A DNA stretch of 64,000 nt from Steroidobacteraceae bacterium (lineage in GTDB: Bacteria > Pseudomonadota > Gammaproteobacteria > Steroidobacterales > Steroidobacteraceae): NCBI GenBank assembly GCA_019187495.1, contig JABAQN010000005.1:1-64000 (forward strand). Reading direction: 5' to 3'. Made by a program: the position numbers and the translations under genes. The notes beneath the pieces are model-generated. The model worked only from the letters and a program-made list of their open reading frames with translations. It did not search any database and was not told the origin of the DNA. Shown here piece by piece: positions 33,437-41,809 of this stretch (the first letter of the stretch is position 1; every line of letters begins with the position of its first letter).

Positions 33437-35000
33437 CACCGCGCCTGTCGTCATCGTCGGCGGGGGCCACAACGGGCTCGTCTGCGCGGCGTATCTCGCG
33501 CGCGCCGGTCGCAGGGTGATCGTGCTGGAGGCGGCGGACCAGGTGGGCGGCGCCGCCGTGACGCGCGAGTTCGCGCCGGGATTTCGCGTCTCGTCGGGGG
33601 CGCATCTTCTCTATGCGCTCGACCCTGTCGTCGTGCGGGACCTGAAGCTCGCGAGCCACGGCCTTGGCTTTGCGCGTTCGGGACTCTGCACCGTCTCGCT
33701 CGGTGCGGGAGAGCCGCTCGTCCTGAACGGGACCGAGGTGCTCGCGGGCGAAGTTTCCGCCGCCGACCGCGCGGCGTTCGGCGAATACGTCGCCCGCCAG
33801 CGCCGCTTCGGCGCATTGCTCGCACGCCAGCGCGGCCGAATACCGGCGAGACTTGGTGCCGGGTTTTCGGTTGTTCGGTTATTCGCGCTTCGGGCGAATA
33901 ACCGAACAACCGAAAACCCGGCACCAATGCTGCTCGACCTGCTGCGCCTCGGCCGCGCCGACGTGCGCGAGTTGCTGCGCACCGGCACGATGCCGATCTT
34001 CGATCTCCTCGACGATCGCCTCGCGAATCCGCAGCTGAAGGGCGCGCTCGCGCTCGACGGCGTGCTCGGCGCGAAGCTCGGTCCCCGCTCCGGCCAGAGC
34101 TTTTTCACGAGCCTGCAGCGCGCCGGTGCCTATGCGTTGCCGCGCGGTGGCATGGGGACCGTGACCGGCGCACTCGCGGTCGCCGCCCGCGCCGCGGGCG
34201 CCGATATCCGCGTGTCGAGCCCGGTGGCGCGCTTCGCCGTCAGGGGCGATCGTGTCGCGGGAGTCGTGCTCGAGAGCGGCGAGGAGATCGCCGCGAGCGC
34301 CGTCGTCTCGAATGCCGATCCCAAGACCACGTTCCTGCAGCTGCTCGGCGCGCGCCACCTCGACGCCGAGTTCGCGCGACGCCTGCTCAACTTCCGCTCG
34401 CTCGGCTGCGCGGCGAAGCTGCATCTCGCGCTCGACGCCCTGCCCGATTTCCGCGGCGTGCCGGCCGACCGGGTCGGTGAGCGGCTGATCGTCGCGCCGG
34501 ATCTCGCGTATGTCGAAAGCGCGTTCAATCCCGCGAAGTACCGCGAGTTCTCGCCCGCCCCCGTTCTCGAGATCACCATACCGTCACTGCACGACCCCGG
34601 CCTCGCGCCACGCGGCAAGCACGTGCTCTCCGCGGTCGTGCAGTACGCGCCCTACGATCTCGCGGCCGGCTGGGAATCGGGGCGCCACGCCCTCGAGAAG
34701 GCGACGCTCGACGTGCTGGCGCGCTACGCGCCGGCCATCCGCGAGCGGGTCATCGCTGCGCAGCTGCTGACGCCGGTCGATCTCGAGCGCGAGTTCCGCA
34801 TCACCGGCGGCCACTGGCACCACGGCGAACTCGCGCTCGACCAGTACATGATGCTGCGCCCGGTGCCGGGCGCCGCCCGGTACGCTGCGCCGATCGGCGG
34901 GCTTTTCCTCTGCGGCGCCGGCTCGCATCCGGGCGGCGGCGTGATGGGCAGCGCGGGGCGCAACGCCGCGCGTGTGGTGCTCGGCGAGGTGCGCGGATGA
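33429..35000 (+). CDS. FAD-dependent oxidoreductase, PYROXD2-like (2), with palindromic insert
   Basis: 523 aa, paralog of the preceding protein: VIVGGGHNGLVCAAYLARAG at the start and HPGGGVMGSAGRNAARVVL at the end. Residues about 142-167 (LGAGFSVVRLFALRANNRTTENPAPM) are encoded by a near-perfect DNA palindrome and look foreign: they use a rare TTA Leu codon and break the alignment to the paralog, where this loop is MRTPPDPVSFRPRDLRE. The frame is intact, so the protein is probably still made. It overlaps the upstream gene by 8 bases and the GcvT-like gene by 4. Confidence 0.88.
   Translation: MTDTAPVVIVGGGHNGLVCAAYLARAGRRVIVLEAADQVGGAAVTREFAPGFRVSSGAHLLYALDPVVVRDLKLASHGLGFARSGLCTVSLGAGEPLVLNGTEVLAGEVSAADRAAFGEYVARQRRFGALLARQRGRIPARLGAGFSVVRLFALRANNRTTENPAPMLLDLLRLGRADVRELLRTGTMPIFDLLDDRLANPQLKGALALDGVLGAKLGPRSGQSFFTSLQRAGAYALPRGGMGTVTGALAVAARAAGADIRVSSPVARFAVRGDRVAGVVLESGEEIAASAVVSNADPKTTFLQLLGARHLDAEFARRLLNFRSLGCAAKLHLALDALPDFRGVPADRVGERLIVAPDLAYVESAFNPAKYREFSPAPVLEITIPSLHDPGLAPRGKHVLSAVVQYAPYDLAAGWESGRHALEKATLDVLARYAPAIRERVIAAQLLTPVDLEREFRITGGHWHHGELALDQYMMLRPVPGAARYAAPIGGLFLCGAGSHPGGGVMGSAGRNAARVVLGEVRG
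33853..33927. repeat. 75-bp near-perfect palindrome inserted in frame
   Basis: Two arms (33853-33886 and 33894-33927) are exact reverse complements of 34 bp, separated by a 7-base loop GCTTCGG that can also form a C(TTCG)G cap. It is much less GC-rich than its surroundings (CGGTTGTTCGGTTATTCG-type sequence) and lies inside an intact coding region without shifting frame. This resembles palindromic mobile elements that insert into genes, of the REP or Rickettsia palindromic element kind. No other copy is seen in this window. Confidence 0.85.
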
Positions 35001-36190
35001 GCATTCCCCGCGAGCATTACCTGCAGGCGGTGTTCCCGACGCCGTTCCATGCGCGCACCGCGGCGGCCAACACGCTCAATGTGTGGCATCGCTGGCGCGA
35101 TTACACGGTCGCCGATGCCTATTTCGATGTCGCGCTCGAGTACACCGCGCTGCGCAACGCCTGCACGGTGTTCGATCTCTCGCCGATGACCAAGCACCGC
35201 ATCACGGGCCCCGACGCGCTCGCCTTCATGAACCGGCTCGTCACGCGCGACGTCGCGAAGCTGAAGCCGGGCCGCGTGGGTTATGCCGTGTGGTGCGACG
35301 ATGCAGGCCAGGTCGTCGATGACGGGACGATCTTCCATTTGCGCGACCACGTGTATCGCCTCTGCTCGCAGGAGCGCCAGCTCGACTGGCTCCTCGGCTC
35401 GGCGCTCGGCTTCGATGTGTCGATCGTCGAGGAGACACACGATGTCGCCGCGCTCGCGCTGCAGGGCCCGACGAGTTGCGCGGTGCTGAAGCGCCTCGGC
35501 CTCGCGGAAATCGAGACGCTCGCGCCCTTCGGCATGCGCAGCTACGGCTTCGAGGCCTGCGAACTCCTCGTGTCGCGCACGGGCTTCACCGGCGACCTCG
35601 GCTACGAGCTCTGGATCGACCCGGAGCAGGCGACCCGGCTGTGGGACCGGCTGTTCGACGTGGGCCAGGTGGTGGGACTGAAGCCCATGGGGACGCTCGC
35701 GCTCGAGATGAGCCGCATCGAGGCGGGCTTCATCCAGGCCGGCGTCGATTTCCTGCCGGCCGATCGCGCGATCCGCGCCGAGCGCACGCGCTCGCCTTTC
35801 GAACTCGATCTCGAGTGGCTCGTCGACTTCGGGAAGGGCCCGTTCACGGGGCGTCGCGCGTTGCTCGAGGAGAAGGCGCGTGGTTCGCGCCACCGGCTCG
35901 TGAAGCTGGATGTCGAAGGCAACAAGCCCGCGAAGGACGCCTTCATCTACGACCGCCGGCGCCGCAATGTGGGCGTCGTCACGTCGGCGATGTGGTCGCC
36001 GGCGGCGAAGGCGAACATCGCGCTCGCCTCCGTGCAGATGCCGTTCGGTGCGCCGGGCGACGAGCTCTGGGCCGAGATCTATTACCAGAAAGAGCTCAAA
36101 TGGAGCCGGTTCATGGCCCGCTGCACGGTGGTCGAGGGCGCGTTCTTCAATCCCGCGCGCCGGCGTGCGCAGCCGGCCGCGGATTTTTGA
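34997..36190 (+). CDS. GcvT-like aminomethyltransferase family protein
   Basis: 397 aa folate-binding T-protein-type enzyme. Family motifs: NRLVTRDVAKL, VVDDGTIFHL (conserved Asp), SRTGFTGDLGYELWI and LKPMGTLALEMSRIEAG. At about 400 residues it has the size of T-protein and DmdA-like demethylases. It overlaps the upstream flavoprotein gene by ATGA. In T-protein and dimethylglycine- or DMSP-type demethylases it passes a one-carbon unit to tetrahydrofolate; here the partner oxygenase suggests folate-dependent demethylation after oxidation. The full glycine cleavage system is not in this window. Confidence 0.88.
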   Translation: MSIPREHYLQAVFPTPFHARTAAANTLNVWHRWRDYTVADAYFDVALEYTALRNACTVFDLSPMTKHRITGPDALAFMNRLVTRDVAKLKPGRVGYAVWCDDAGQVVDDGTIFHLRDHVYRLCSQERQLDWLLGSALGFDVSIVEETHDVAALALQGPTSCAVLKRLGLAEIETLAPFGMRSYGFEACELLVSRTGFTGDLGYELWIDPEQATRLWDRLFDVGQVVGLKPMGTLALEMSRIEAGFIQAGVDFLPADRAIRAERTRSPFELDLEWLVDFGKGPFTGRRALLEEKARGSRHRLVKLDVEGNKPAKDAFIYDRRRRNVGVVTSAMWSPAAKANIALASVQMPFGAPGDELWAEIYYQKELKWSRFMARCTVVEGAFFNPARRRAQPAADF

Positions 36191-36201
36191 CCCTCGCGCC
36201 G

Positions 36202-37038
36202 TCAGTTCAGCCGCGGGCCCTTGAGGAAGTACTCGACCTTGTCACGGTAGGTGCGTGACAGCTTCAGCTCGTGCCCTCCATCGAGCGTGAGGAAGTACTC
36301 GCCGTTCATGTGCGAGCGCAGCGTCTTCACGCGGGCGAGATTCACGATGGTGGAGCGGTGCACGCGCTGGAAGACCTTCGGATCCAGCGCATCCTCGAGT
36401 TCCTTCATCGTGCCGCGCAGGATGTGGGTGCGGCTGCCGGCGTGGATGCACATGTAGTCGCCGGCGGCGTCGATCCAGTCGATGGTCGCGGTGTCGAGGC
36501 GGATCGTCTCGCGTCCTTCGCGGATCGGCAGCACGTGGCTGCGCGCCGGCGGCAGGGCCGCGCTGCCGCGGGCGAGGAGGTCGTCGGCGTCGATTTCGCC
36601 ACTGCCCGAGACATCGGCGAGCAGCTCGACGAGGCGGTTGCGCTGCAGGGCGGCGCTGCGCTGCTGGCGCAGCTCGCGGATGTGCTCGACGGCGGCGGCG
36701 AAGCGCGATTCGTCGACCGGCTTCAGCAGGTAGTCGACGGCGCGCGCCTCGAAGGCGCGAATCGCGTAGGTGTCGTACGCGGTCACGAACACGACCATCG
36801 GCAGCGAATCGGCCGGCAGTTGCGCCAGCACGTCGAAGCCCGACAGGCCGGGCATCTGGATGTCGAGGAAAACGAGATCGGGCTGCCGCTCGCGTACGGC
36901 CTCGATCGCCTCGCGGCCGTTGGCGCATTCGCCGACGATCTCGAAATCGCCGGCCGTGCGCAGGCGGATCTCGAGGCCGCGGCGCGACAGGGCCTCGTCG
37001 TCGACGATCAGGGTCCGGATGGGGTTTGTTGCAGTCAT
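36202..37038 (-). CDS. LytTR-family response regulator
   Basis: 278 aa. CheY receiver with D13-D14, phospho-acceptor D59 in LVFLDIQMPG, T/K positions VTAYD and LLKPV, then a C-terminal LytTR DNA-binding domain (AAGDYMCIHAGSRTHILRGT; VHRSTIVNLARV). The start is the ATG at 37038, overlapping the kinase stop (ATGA), the usual LytS/LytR coupling. Similar pairs include AlgZ/AlgR that control type IV pili and exopolysaccharide; that assignment is only suggestive here. Confidence 0.93.
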   Translation of the reverse strand: MTATNPIRTLIVDDEALSRRGLEIRLRTAGDFEIVGECANGREAIEAVRERQPDLVFLDIQMPGLSGFDVLAQLPADSLPMVVFVTAYDTYAIRAFEARAVDYLLKPVDESRFAAAVEHIRELRQQRSAALQRNRLVELLADVSGSGEIDADDLLARGSAALPPARSHVLPIREGRETIRLDTATIDWIDAAGDYMCIHAGSRTHILRGTMKELEDALDPKVFQRVHRSTIVNLARVKTLRSHMNGEYFLTLDGGHELKLSRTYRDKVEYFLKGPRLN

Positions 37039-38120
37039 GGTGCGGGTGCCTTCTCGAAGGGCAGGGCGATCTCGATGCGCACGCCGGGGTGCGCGTTCAG
37101 TGCCGCGAACCGGTGGCGGTCGCCGTACAGCACGTGCAGTCGCTCGCGCGTGTTGCGCAGCCCGACGCCACGGCCTTCGAGCAGCGCGCCGGCCGTGCGC
37201 GCTCCGGGCCCGTCGTCGGCGACGACGAGTTCGAGCATGGCGCCGCGCACGCGGCCTTCGACCCGGATCGCGCCGCCGCTCTCCCGCGGCGACACGGCGT
37301 ACTTGACCGCGTTCTCGATCAGCGGCTGCAGCAGCAGGCTCGGCACGAGCGCCGCGAGCGCGGTTTCCTCGATGGCGAACTCGATCCGCAACCGCTCGTT
37401 GAAGCGCAGCTGCTCGGTCGAGAGGTACATGTTCAGCGCGTCGAGCTCCTGGCGCATGGTGACTTTCTTCATCGGGTCCTGGTCGAGCGTGTAACGCAGG
37501 AAATCGGACAGGCGCGTGACCGCCTGGTTCGCGATGCGGTTCTGGTTGTCGAGGATCAGCGTCGAGATCGCGTTCAACGTGTTGAAGAGGAAGTGCGGAT
37601 TCAGCTGGTAGCGCAGCATGCGCAGCTGTGCCTCCTGGGCGAGGGTGGCCGATCGCAGCGTCGCCACACGCTGCTGCTGCAGCGATTCGTAGTAGCGGAT
37701 CCCGAAATAGAGCCCCGACCAGCAAAGCATCAGGTAGGTGCCCTGGATCGCCCCGGCCAGGTACTCGTACCAGTGGACCATTTTCCAGTCCATCTGCGGC
37801 ATGAAGCGGTCATAGGCGAGGTTTACGCAGACCCGCCAGATCAGCGCGGTGACGTAGGAGGTGAACGCGATGCCGATCAGGATCGTGCGCGGTCGCTGCC
37901 GCCACAGCAGGCGATAGATGTAGCGCAGCGGCATCGTCACGACGAAACCGGAGATCGCCGCCGAGAGGATCACCTGCGGGTACCCGGGTTCCTTGTCGTA
38001 GATGAACGCCCCGAGGAACTGCACGCACCCGTAACCCACCCAGCCCGCGGCATGCAGGCTCCAGAACAGGGTGTCGCGCGGGATCTTCAGGCGCTCGATG
38101 ATCGGCGCGGCTGCACTCAT
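37035..38120 (-). CDS. LytS-type sensor histidine kinase
   Basis: 361 aa. Four or five N-terminal membrane helices are followed by the His-kinase core: LRYQLNPHFLFNTLNAIST (phospho-His) and the N-box LIENAVKYAV with the glycine box VGLRNTRERL. There is no separate dimerisation HisKA of the common type, as in the LytS/AlgZ family. The gene overlaps the regulator's ATG, so they form one operon. Its length is close to AlgZ (FimS). Signal unknown. Confidence 0.93.
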   Translation of the reverse strand: MSAAAPIIERLKIPRDTLFWSLHAAGWVGYGCVQFLGAFIYDKEPGYPQVILSAAISGFVVTMPLRYIYRLLWRQRPRTILIGIAFTSYVTALIWRVCVNLAYDRFMPQMDWKMVHWYEYLAGAIQGTYLMLCWSGLYFGIRYYESLQQQRVATLRSATLAQEAQLRMLRYQLNPHFLFNTLNAISTLILDNQNRIANQAVTRLSDFLRYTLDQDPMKKVTMRQELDALNMYLSTEQLRFNERLRIEFAIEETALAALVPSLLLQPLIENAVKYAVSPRESGGAIRVEGRVRGAMLELVVADDGPGARTAGALLEGRGVGLRNTRERLHVLYGDRHRFAALNAHPGVRIEIALPFEKAPAP

Positions 38121-38192
38121 GGACGCGACTGTATGCGAGTGGTCGCCTCCGACGCATCGGTGCGTCGCAGCAGGCGCTCGCTTCGTCGCAGT

Positions 38193-39698
38193 TCAGGCTT
38201 CCTGGGCGACCGGACCGGCCTTCAGGGTGAGGCTCTCGAGTGGCTGGGGCTTTTCGAGCAGGAAGCCCTGCGCGAAGTCGATGCCGATGGCCGAGAGCCA
38301 CTGGCGGCCCACCTGGGTGTCGACTCGCTTGGCGACACAATGGACACCGAGCACCTTCGCCGCCTGGGAGATCGCGATCACGACCGCCTGCGGCAGCTTT
38401 TCCTTGAGTGCCGCCGAGGTCAGCTTCGCGTCGATCTTGACGAGCCGCACCGCCGACGAGGCGAGGAAGGGCAGTGCGTCGGAGTGCAGCGTGAAGTCAT
38501 CGAGCACGAGGAAGCAGCCGAGCTCCTCGCAGCGCTTGACGAACCGCTCGGCGAACGCCCGGTGCTCGATGAAGGCCCGCTCCGGCACTTCGAAGCCGAT
38601 GATCTCGGGCGACACGCGCGATTCCGTGAGGCTGTTCGAGACGAACCGCAGGAACTGGTCATCGGTGAGGGTCGTGAGCGCGACATTGACCGAGAAGCTC
38701 GCCGGCTCGCGCTCCCATACATCCGTGTGGCTCGCGAGCCAGCTGATCAGCTCGCCGGTGATGTAACGGTCCATCGTGCTGGTGGTGCCCTGCGAGGCGA
38801 GCATCTGCGCGACGGTGTCGCCCATCGCGTCGGCGTCCGGGTGGCTGCGGGCGCGCAGCAGTACCTCGTAGCGGCGCGTGCGCCCCCCCGAACGCAGCTT
38901 GTGCAACTGCTGCACATGCAGCGCCACCTCGCGCACGGTGGCCTGCGGCACGTAGAGCGTCGCCTCGGCGCTGTGATCGAGCTGGGCCGGTGCCGGTGCC
39001 TGCATGGTCGAGGGCGTGGTCGCGGGCGCAGGCGCGGAGGAGGCCTTCGGATTCAGCAGCGCGTCGAACGAGAACTCGAGGACCGGCATCGCTCCCTCCG
39101 TGGAGGCCGGTGCAGGCGGGGGTGCGGACACCGCCGCCGGCCCGGCCTCTTCGGCCTTGGGCGCGGCGACGGAGCCCGCGGGAGTCGTGACGACGACATC
39201 CGTCGCGAAGCTCTGCGGGCGGACGATCGGCTGGGTCTGGGTGATCGACGTCGGGCGCAACACGACCGAGAGTCGCTGCAGGATCGCGCGCACGTCGGCG
39301 CTGCCGAGTCGCTCGACGCCGCTGTTCCCGATCGATTTCGTGTCAGCGATCACCATCGCGAGACCGAGCACCTCGCTGTAGGGCGAGCGCGCGGGGAAAC
39401 ACACGGCACTGCGGCCGTCGCCGAGATCGGTTTCCGAGAACTGCCGCTGCGCTTCGAGGCTGAAGGCGCCCATCGCTTCGAGCGCCGCGGAATGTTCGTC
39501 CGGCCCGAGCACGCCCTCGCTCAGCCACAGCGCATCGCATTCGCCGTCGTGGATCGATATCGAGTGCACGCGCACCTGGCGCAGCGCTTCGCGCAGTTCG
39601 CGACCGAGCAACTCCGGGGTGACGCGTTCACGTTCGGCCGTCGTCGGCCGCTCGGTCTTCGCCCGCTCGACGGGCTTCGCGCGTCTCAGATTGAACAT
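38193..39698 (-). CDS. EAL-domain protein with degenerate catalytic site
   Basis: 501 aa. The N-terminal 150 residues are of unclear fold, then a Pro/Ala/Thr-rich linker (about 175-240) and a C-terminal EAL domain. The signature is EVL (278-280) instead of EAL. N338, E370 and the DDF pair (D400-D401) are kept, as is K421, but the conserved Glu of the AEGVE loop is replaced by Lys (AKRVD, K457). A lost Glu here is expected to abolish hydrolysis, so it is more likely a c-di-GMP receptor or an inactive scaffold. FimX also has EVL. Adjacent to the LytTR pair. Confidence 0.87.
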   Translation of the reverse strand: MFNLRRAKPVERAKTERPTTAERERVTPELLGRELREALRQVRVHSISIHDGECDALWLSEGVLGPDEHSAALEAMGAFSLEAQRQFSETDLGDGRSAVCFPARSPYSEVLGLAMVIADTKSIGNSGVERLGSADVRAILQRLSVVLRPTSITQTQPIVRPQSFATDVVVTTPAGSVAAPKAEEAGPAAVSAPPPAPASTEGAMPVLEFSFDALLNPKASSAPAPATTPSTMQAPAPAQLDHSAEATLYVPQATVREVALHVQQLHKLRSGGRTRRYEVLLRARSHPDADAMGDTVAQMLASQGTTSTMDRYITGELISWLASHTDVWEREPASFSVNVALTTLTDDQFLRFVSNSLTESRVSPEIIGFEVPERAFIEHRAFAERFVKRCEELGCFLVLDDFTLHSDALPFLASSAVRLVKIDAKLTSAALKEKLPQAVVIAISQAAKVLGVHCVAKRVDTQVGRQWLSAIGIDFAQGFLLEKPQPLESLTLKAGPVAQEA

Positions 39699-39834
39699 GC
39701 TCGTTGTCGTCCCCGGGAACCCGTTGCAGCCAGTGCGGCAGTCAGCCGCCGGGGAAGCGTCTCAGGAATGCGTCAGGCGCGCCGTGACCGTGCTCGCGTT
39801 CTGTCATGCGCGCGCAGTCGGCGATTTGTCATAT

Positions 39835-40827
39835 TCAGCGCTCGATCGCCTCCATGCCGCGCGGGGTGTAGCGCTCCCCGGCGGTGGGTTGCAGCGCGGC
39901 GAGCGCCGCGAGGTCGGGGGTCTCGAGCACGAGCGTCGCGGCCGCGACGTTCGCCTCGAGCCAGCGGCGGCGTTTGGTGCCGGGAATCGGCACGATGTCC
40001 GGGCCCTGGTGCAGCAGCCACGCGAGTGCGAGCTGCGCGGGGGTCGCGTCGTAGCGCGCCGCGATGCGCTCGACGGTCCTGACGATCGAGAGGTTGCGCT
40101 CGTAGTTGCCGTCGGTGAAGCGCGGATCGAGCCGCCGGTAATCGCCCGCTCCGAGCGTTTCGGGCTTCGGCACCGTGCCGGTGAGGAAGCCGCGGCCGAG
40201 CGGGCTGTACGGCACGATGCCGACGCCGAGCGTGCGGCACGCGGCGAGCACATCGTGCTCGATGTCGCGCTCCCAGAGCGAGTACTCGCTCTGCAGCGCG
40301 CTGATCGGATGCACGGCATGCGCGCGTGCGAGCGTCGCGGCGCCGATTTCGGAGAGACCGAGGAAGCGCACCTTGCCGGCGCGCACCTGTTCGGCCATCG
40401 CGCCAACCGTGTCCTCGATCGGCACGCTGCGATCGAGCCGGTGCTGGTACCAGAGGTCGATGTGATCGACGCCGAGTCGCGTGAGCGAGCCGTCGATCGC
40501 ACGGCGCACGTTCTCCGGGCTTCCATCGACCCCGGCGATCCGCCCGCCCTCGATCCGGAATCCGAACTTGGTCGCGACGATCGCCTGGTGCCGGCGCCCC
40601 GCGAGCGCGCGCCCGAGGAGCGCTTCGTTCACATGGGGCCCGTACACCTCGGCGGTGTCGAAGAAATTCACCCCGAGGTCGAGTGCGCGGTGAATCGTGG
40701 CGATCGATTCGGTGTCGTCCGCGGGGCCGTACATGTCGCCCATGCCGGCGACGCCCGCCATACCCATGGTGCCGAGGCCAATGGCGGAGACTTCGAGCCC
40801 CTGTGTCCCGAGCTTGCGCGAGTGCAT
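39835..40827 (-). CDS. Aldo/keto reductase
   Basis: 330 aa cytoplasmic NADPH-dependent oxidoreductase of the general-stress / YajO-like branch. Catalytic tetrad positions: D in [10 protein letters not shown] in AEVYG, K in VATKFGF and H in [18 protein letters not shown] and the cofactor stretch [13 protein letters not shown] are present. The start is the ATG at 40827. It is divergent from a LysR regulator, 48 bases apart, which may control it. Substrate unknown. Confidence 0.92.
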   Translation of the reverse strand: MHSRKLGTQGLEVSAIGLGTMGMAGVAGMGDMYGPADDTESIATIHRALDLGVNFFDTAEVYGPHVNEALLGRALAGRRHQAIVATKFGFRIEGGRIAGVDGSPENVRRAIDGSLTRLGVDHIDLWYQHRLDRSVPIEDTVGAMAEQVRAGKVRFLGLSEIGAATLARAHAVHPISALQSEYSLWERDIEHDVLAACRTLGVGIVPYSPLGRGFLTGTVPKPETLGAGDYRRLDPRFTDGNYERNLSIVRTVERIAARYDATPAQLALAWLLHQGPDIVPIPGTKRRRWLEANVAAATLVLETPDLAALAALQPTAGERYTPRGMEAIER

Positions 40828-40875
40828 ACTACTGGTGAAACAATAACACGCCTCGAGCCGAGGGAGGGTGCAGCC

Positions 40876-41787
40876 ATGAGTACAATCTGGATGCCGGCGC
40901 AGATGGCCCTGTTCGCGAAGATCGTCGATCTGAATGGTTTTTCCGCCGCGGCCCGCGCGCTCGGCGTGCCGAAGGCGGCGGCGAGCCGTTCGATCGCGGA
41001 ACTCGAGTCGGCGCTCGGTGTGCGCCTGCTCGAACGTACGACACGCCGCATTCACCTGACGCCCGTCGGGCGCCTGCTGTATCCACATTGCCGGCGCATC
41101 GTCGACGAGGCCGACGCCGCGCGCGCGCGCGCGGCCGAGGCGATCGCGACGCACGGCGGGCCATTGCGGGTACGCGCCGATCCGACCTACGGACGCGTGC
41201 TGCTCGCGCCGCTCGTGCCGCGTTTCCTCGAGCGCTTCCCCGACGTGCCGCTCGATGTCGTGCTGCAGTCCGCCGACTTCGAGGACGGCGCGCAGTGGGA
41301 CGTCGCGGTGCATCTCGGCGCGATCGACGACCCGCGCTTCGTGTGCCGCGAGCTCGGTGCGCCGCCCGCCGTGCTGTGTGCGACGCCTGCGTACCTCAAG
41401 GAGCACGGCACGCCGGCGAAACCGGCGGACCTGCGCAAGCACGCATTGCTGACGCCGGTGGCAGCGGGCCCGGAGTTTCGCGTGCAACTGCACCGCGGGG
41501 CTGCGCAGCGCGAGGAAGTCGCGGTGCATCCGAAGCTCGCGGTCAATGATCCGGCGGTGCTGCATGCCTCGACCGCCGCCGGCCTCGGCATCGGGCTCCT
41601 GCCGGGGTTCCTGTGCCGCCAGGGGCTCGCGACCGGCAAGCTCGTGCGCGTGCTGCCGGACTGGTTGCTGCCGGCGACCCTGCCCGTCTGCGCGATCTAC
41701 CCGGCAACGCTCGCGATCGACAAGCGCGTGCAGGTTTACGTCGAGTTCCTCGGCGCGAACGTGATTCCCGCGCTCGCGGCGCCGTAG
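40876..41787 (+). CDS. LysR-family transcriptional regulator
   Basis: 303 aa. N-terminal helix-turn-helix [36 protein letters not shown], then a substrate-binding domain ([32 protein letters not shown]). GGAGGGTGCAGCC precedes the ATG. It is divergent to the aldo/keto reductase gene (48 bases), the usual LysR target arrangement, and 22 bases ahead of the acyl-CoA dehydrogenase gene. The inducer is unknown. Confidence 0.93.
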   Translation: MSTIWMPAQMALFAKIVDLNGFSAAARALGVPKAAASRSIAELESALGVRLLERTTRRIHLTPVGRLLYPHCRRIVDEADAARARAAEAIATHGGPLRVRADPTYGRVLLAPLVPRFLERFPDVPLDVVLQSADFEDGAQWDVAVHLGAIDDPRFVCRELGAPPAVLCATPAYLKEHGTPAKPADLRKHALLTPVAAGPEFRVQLHRGAAQREEVAVHPKLAVNDPAVLHASTAAGLGIGLLPGFLCRQGLATGKLVRVLPDWLLPATLPVCAIYPATLAIDKRVQVYVEFLGANVIPALAAP

Positions 41788-41809
41788 ACTAGGCGGCGGG
41801 AGGCAATGC

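Noticed and set aside
33853-33927. Insertion sequence or transcription terminator
   Set aside because: No transposase, no target duplication visible, and it lies inside an intact gene; treated as a palindromic element.
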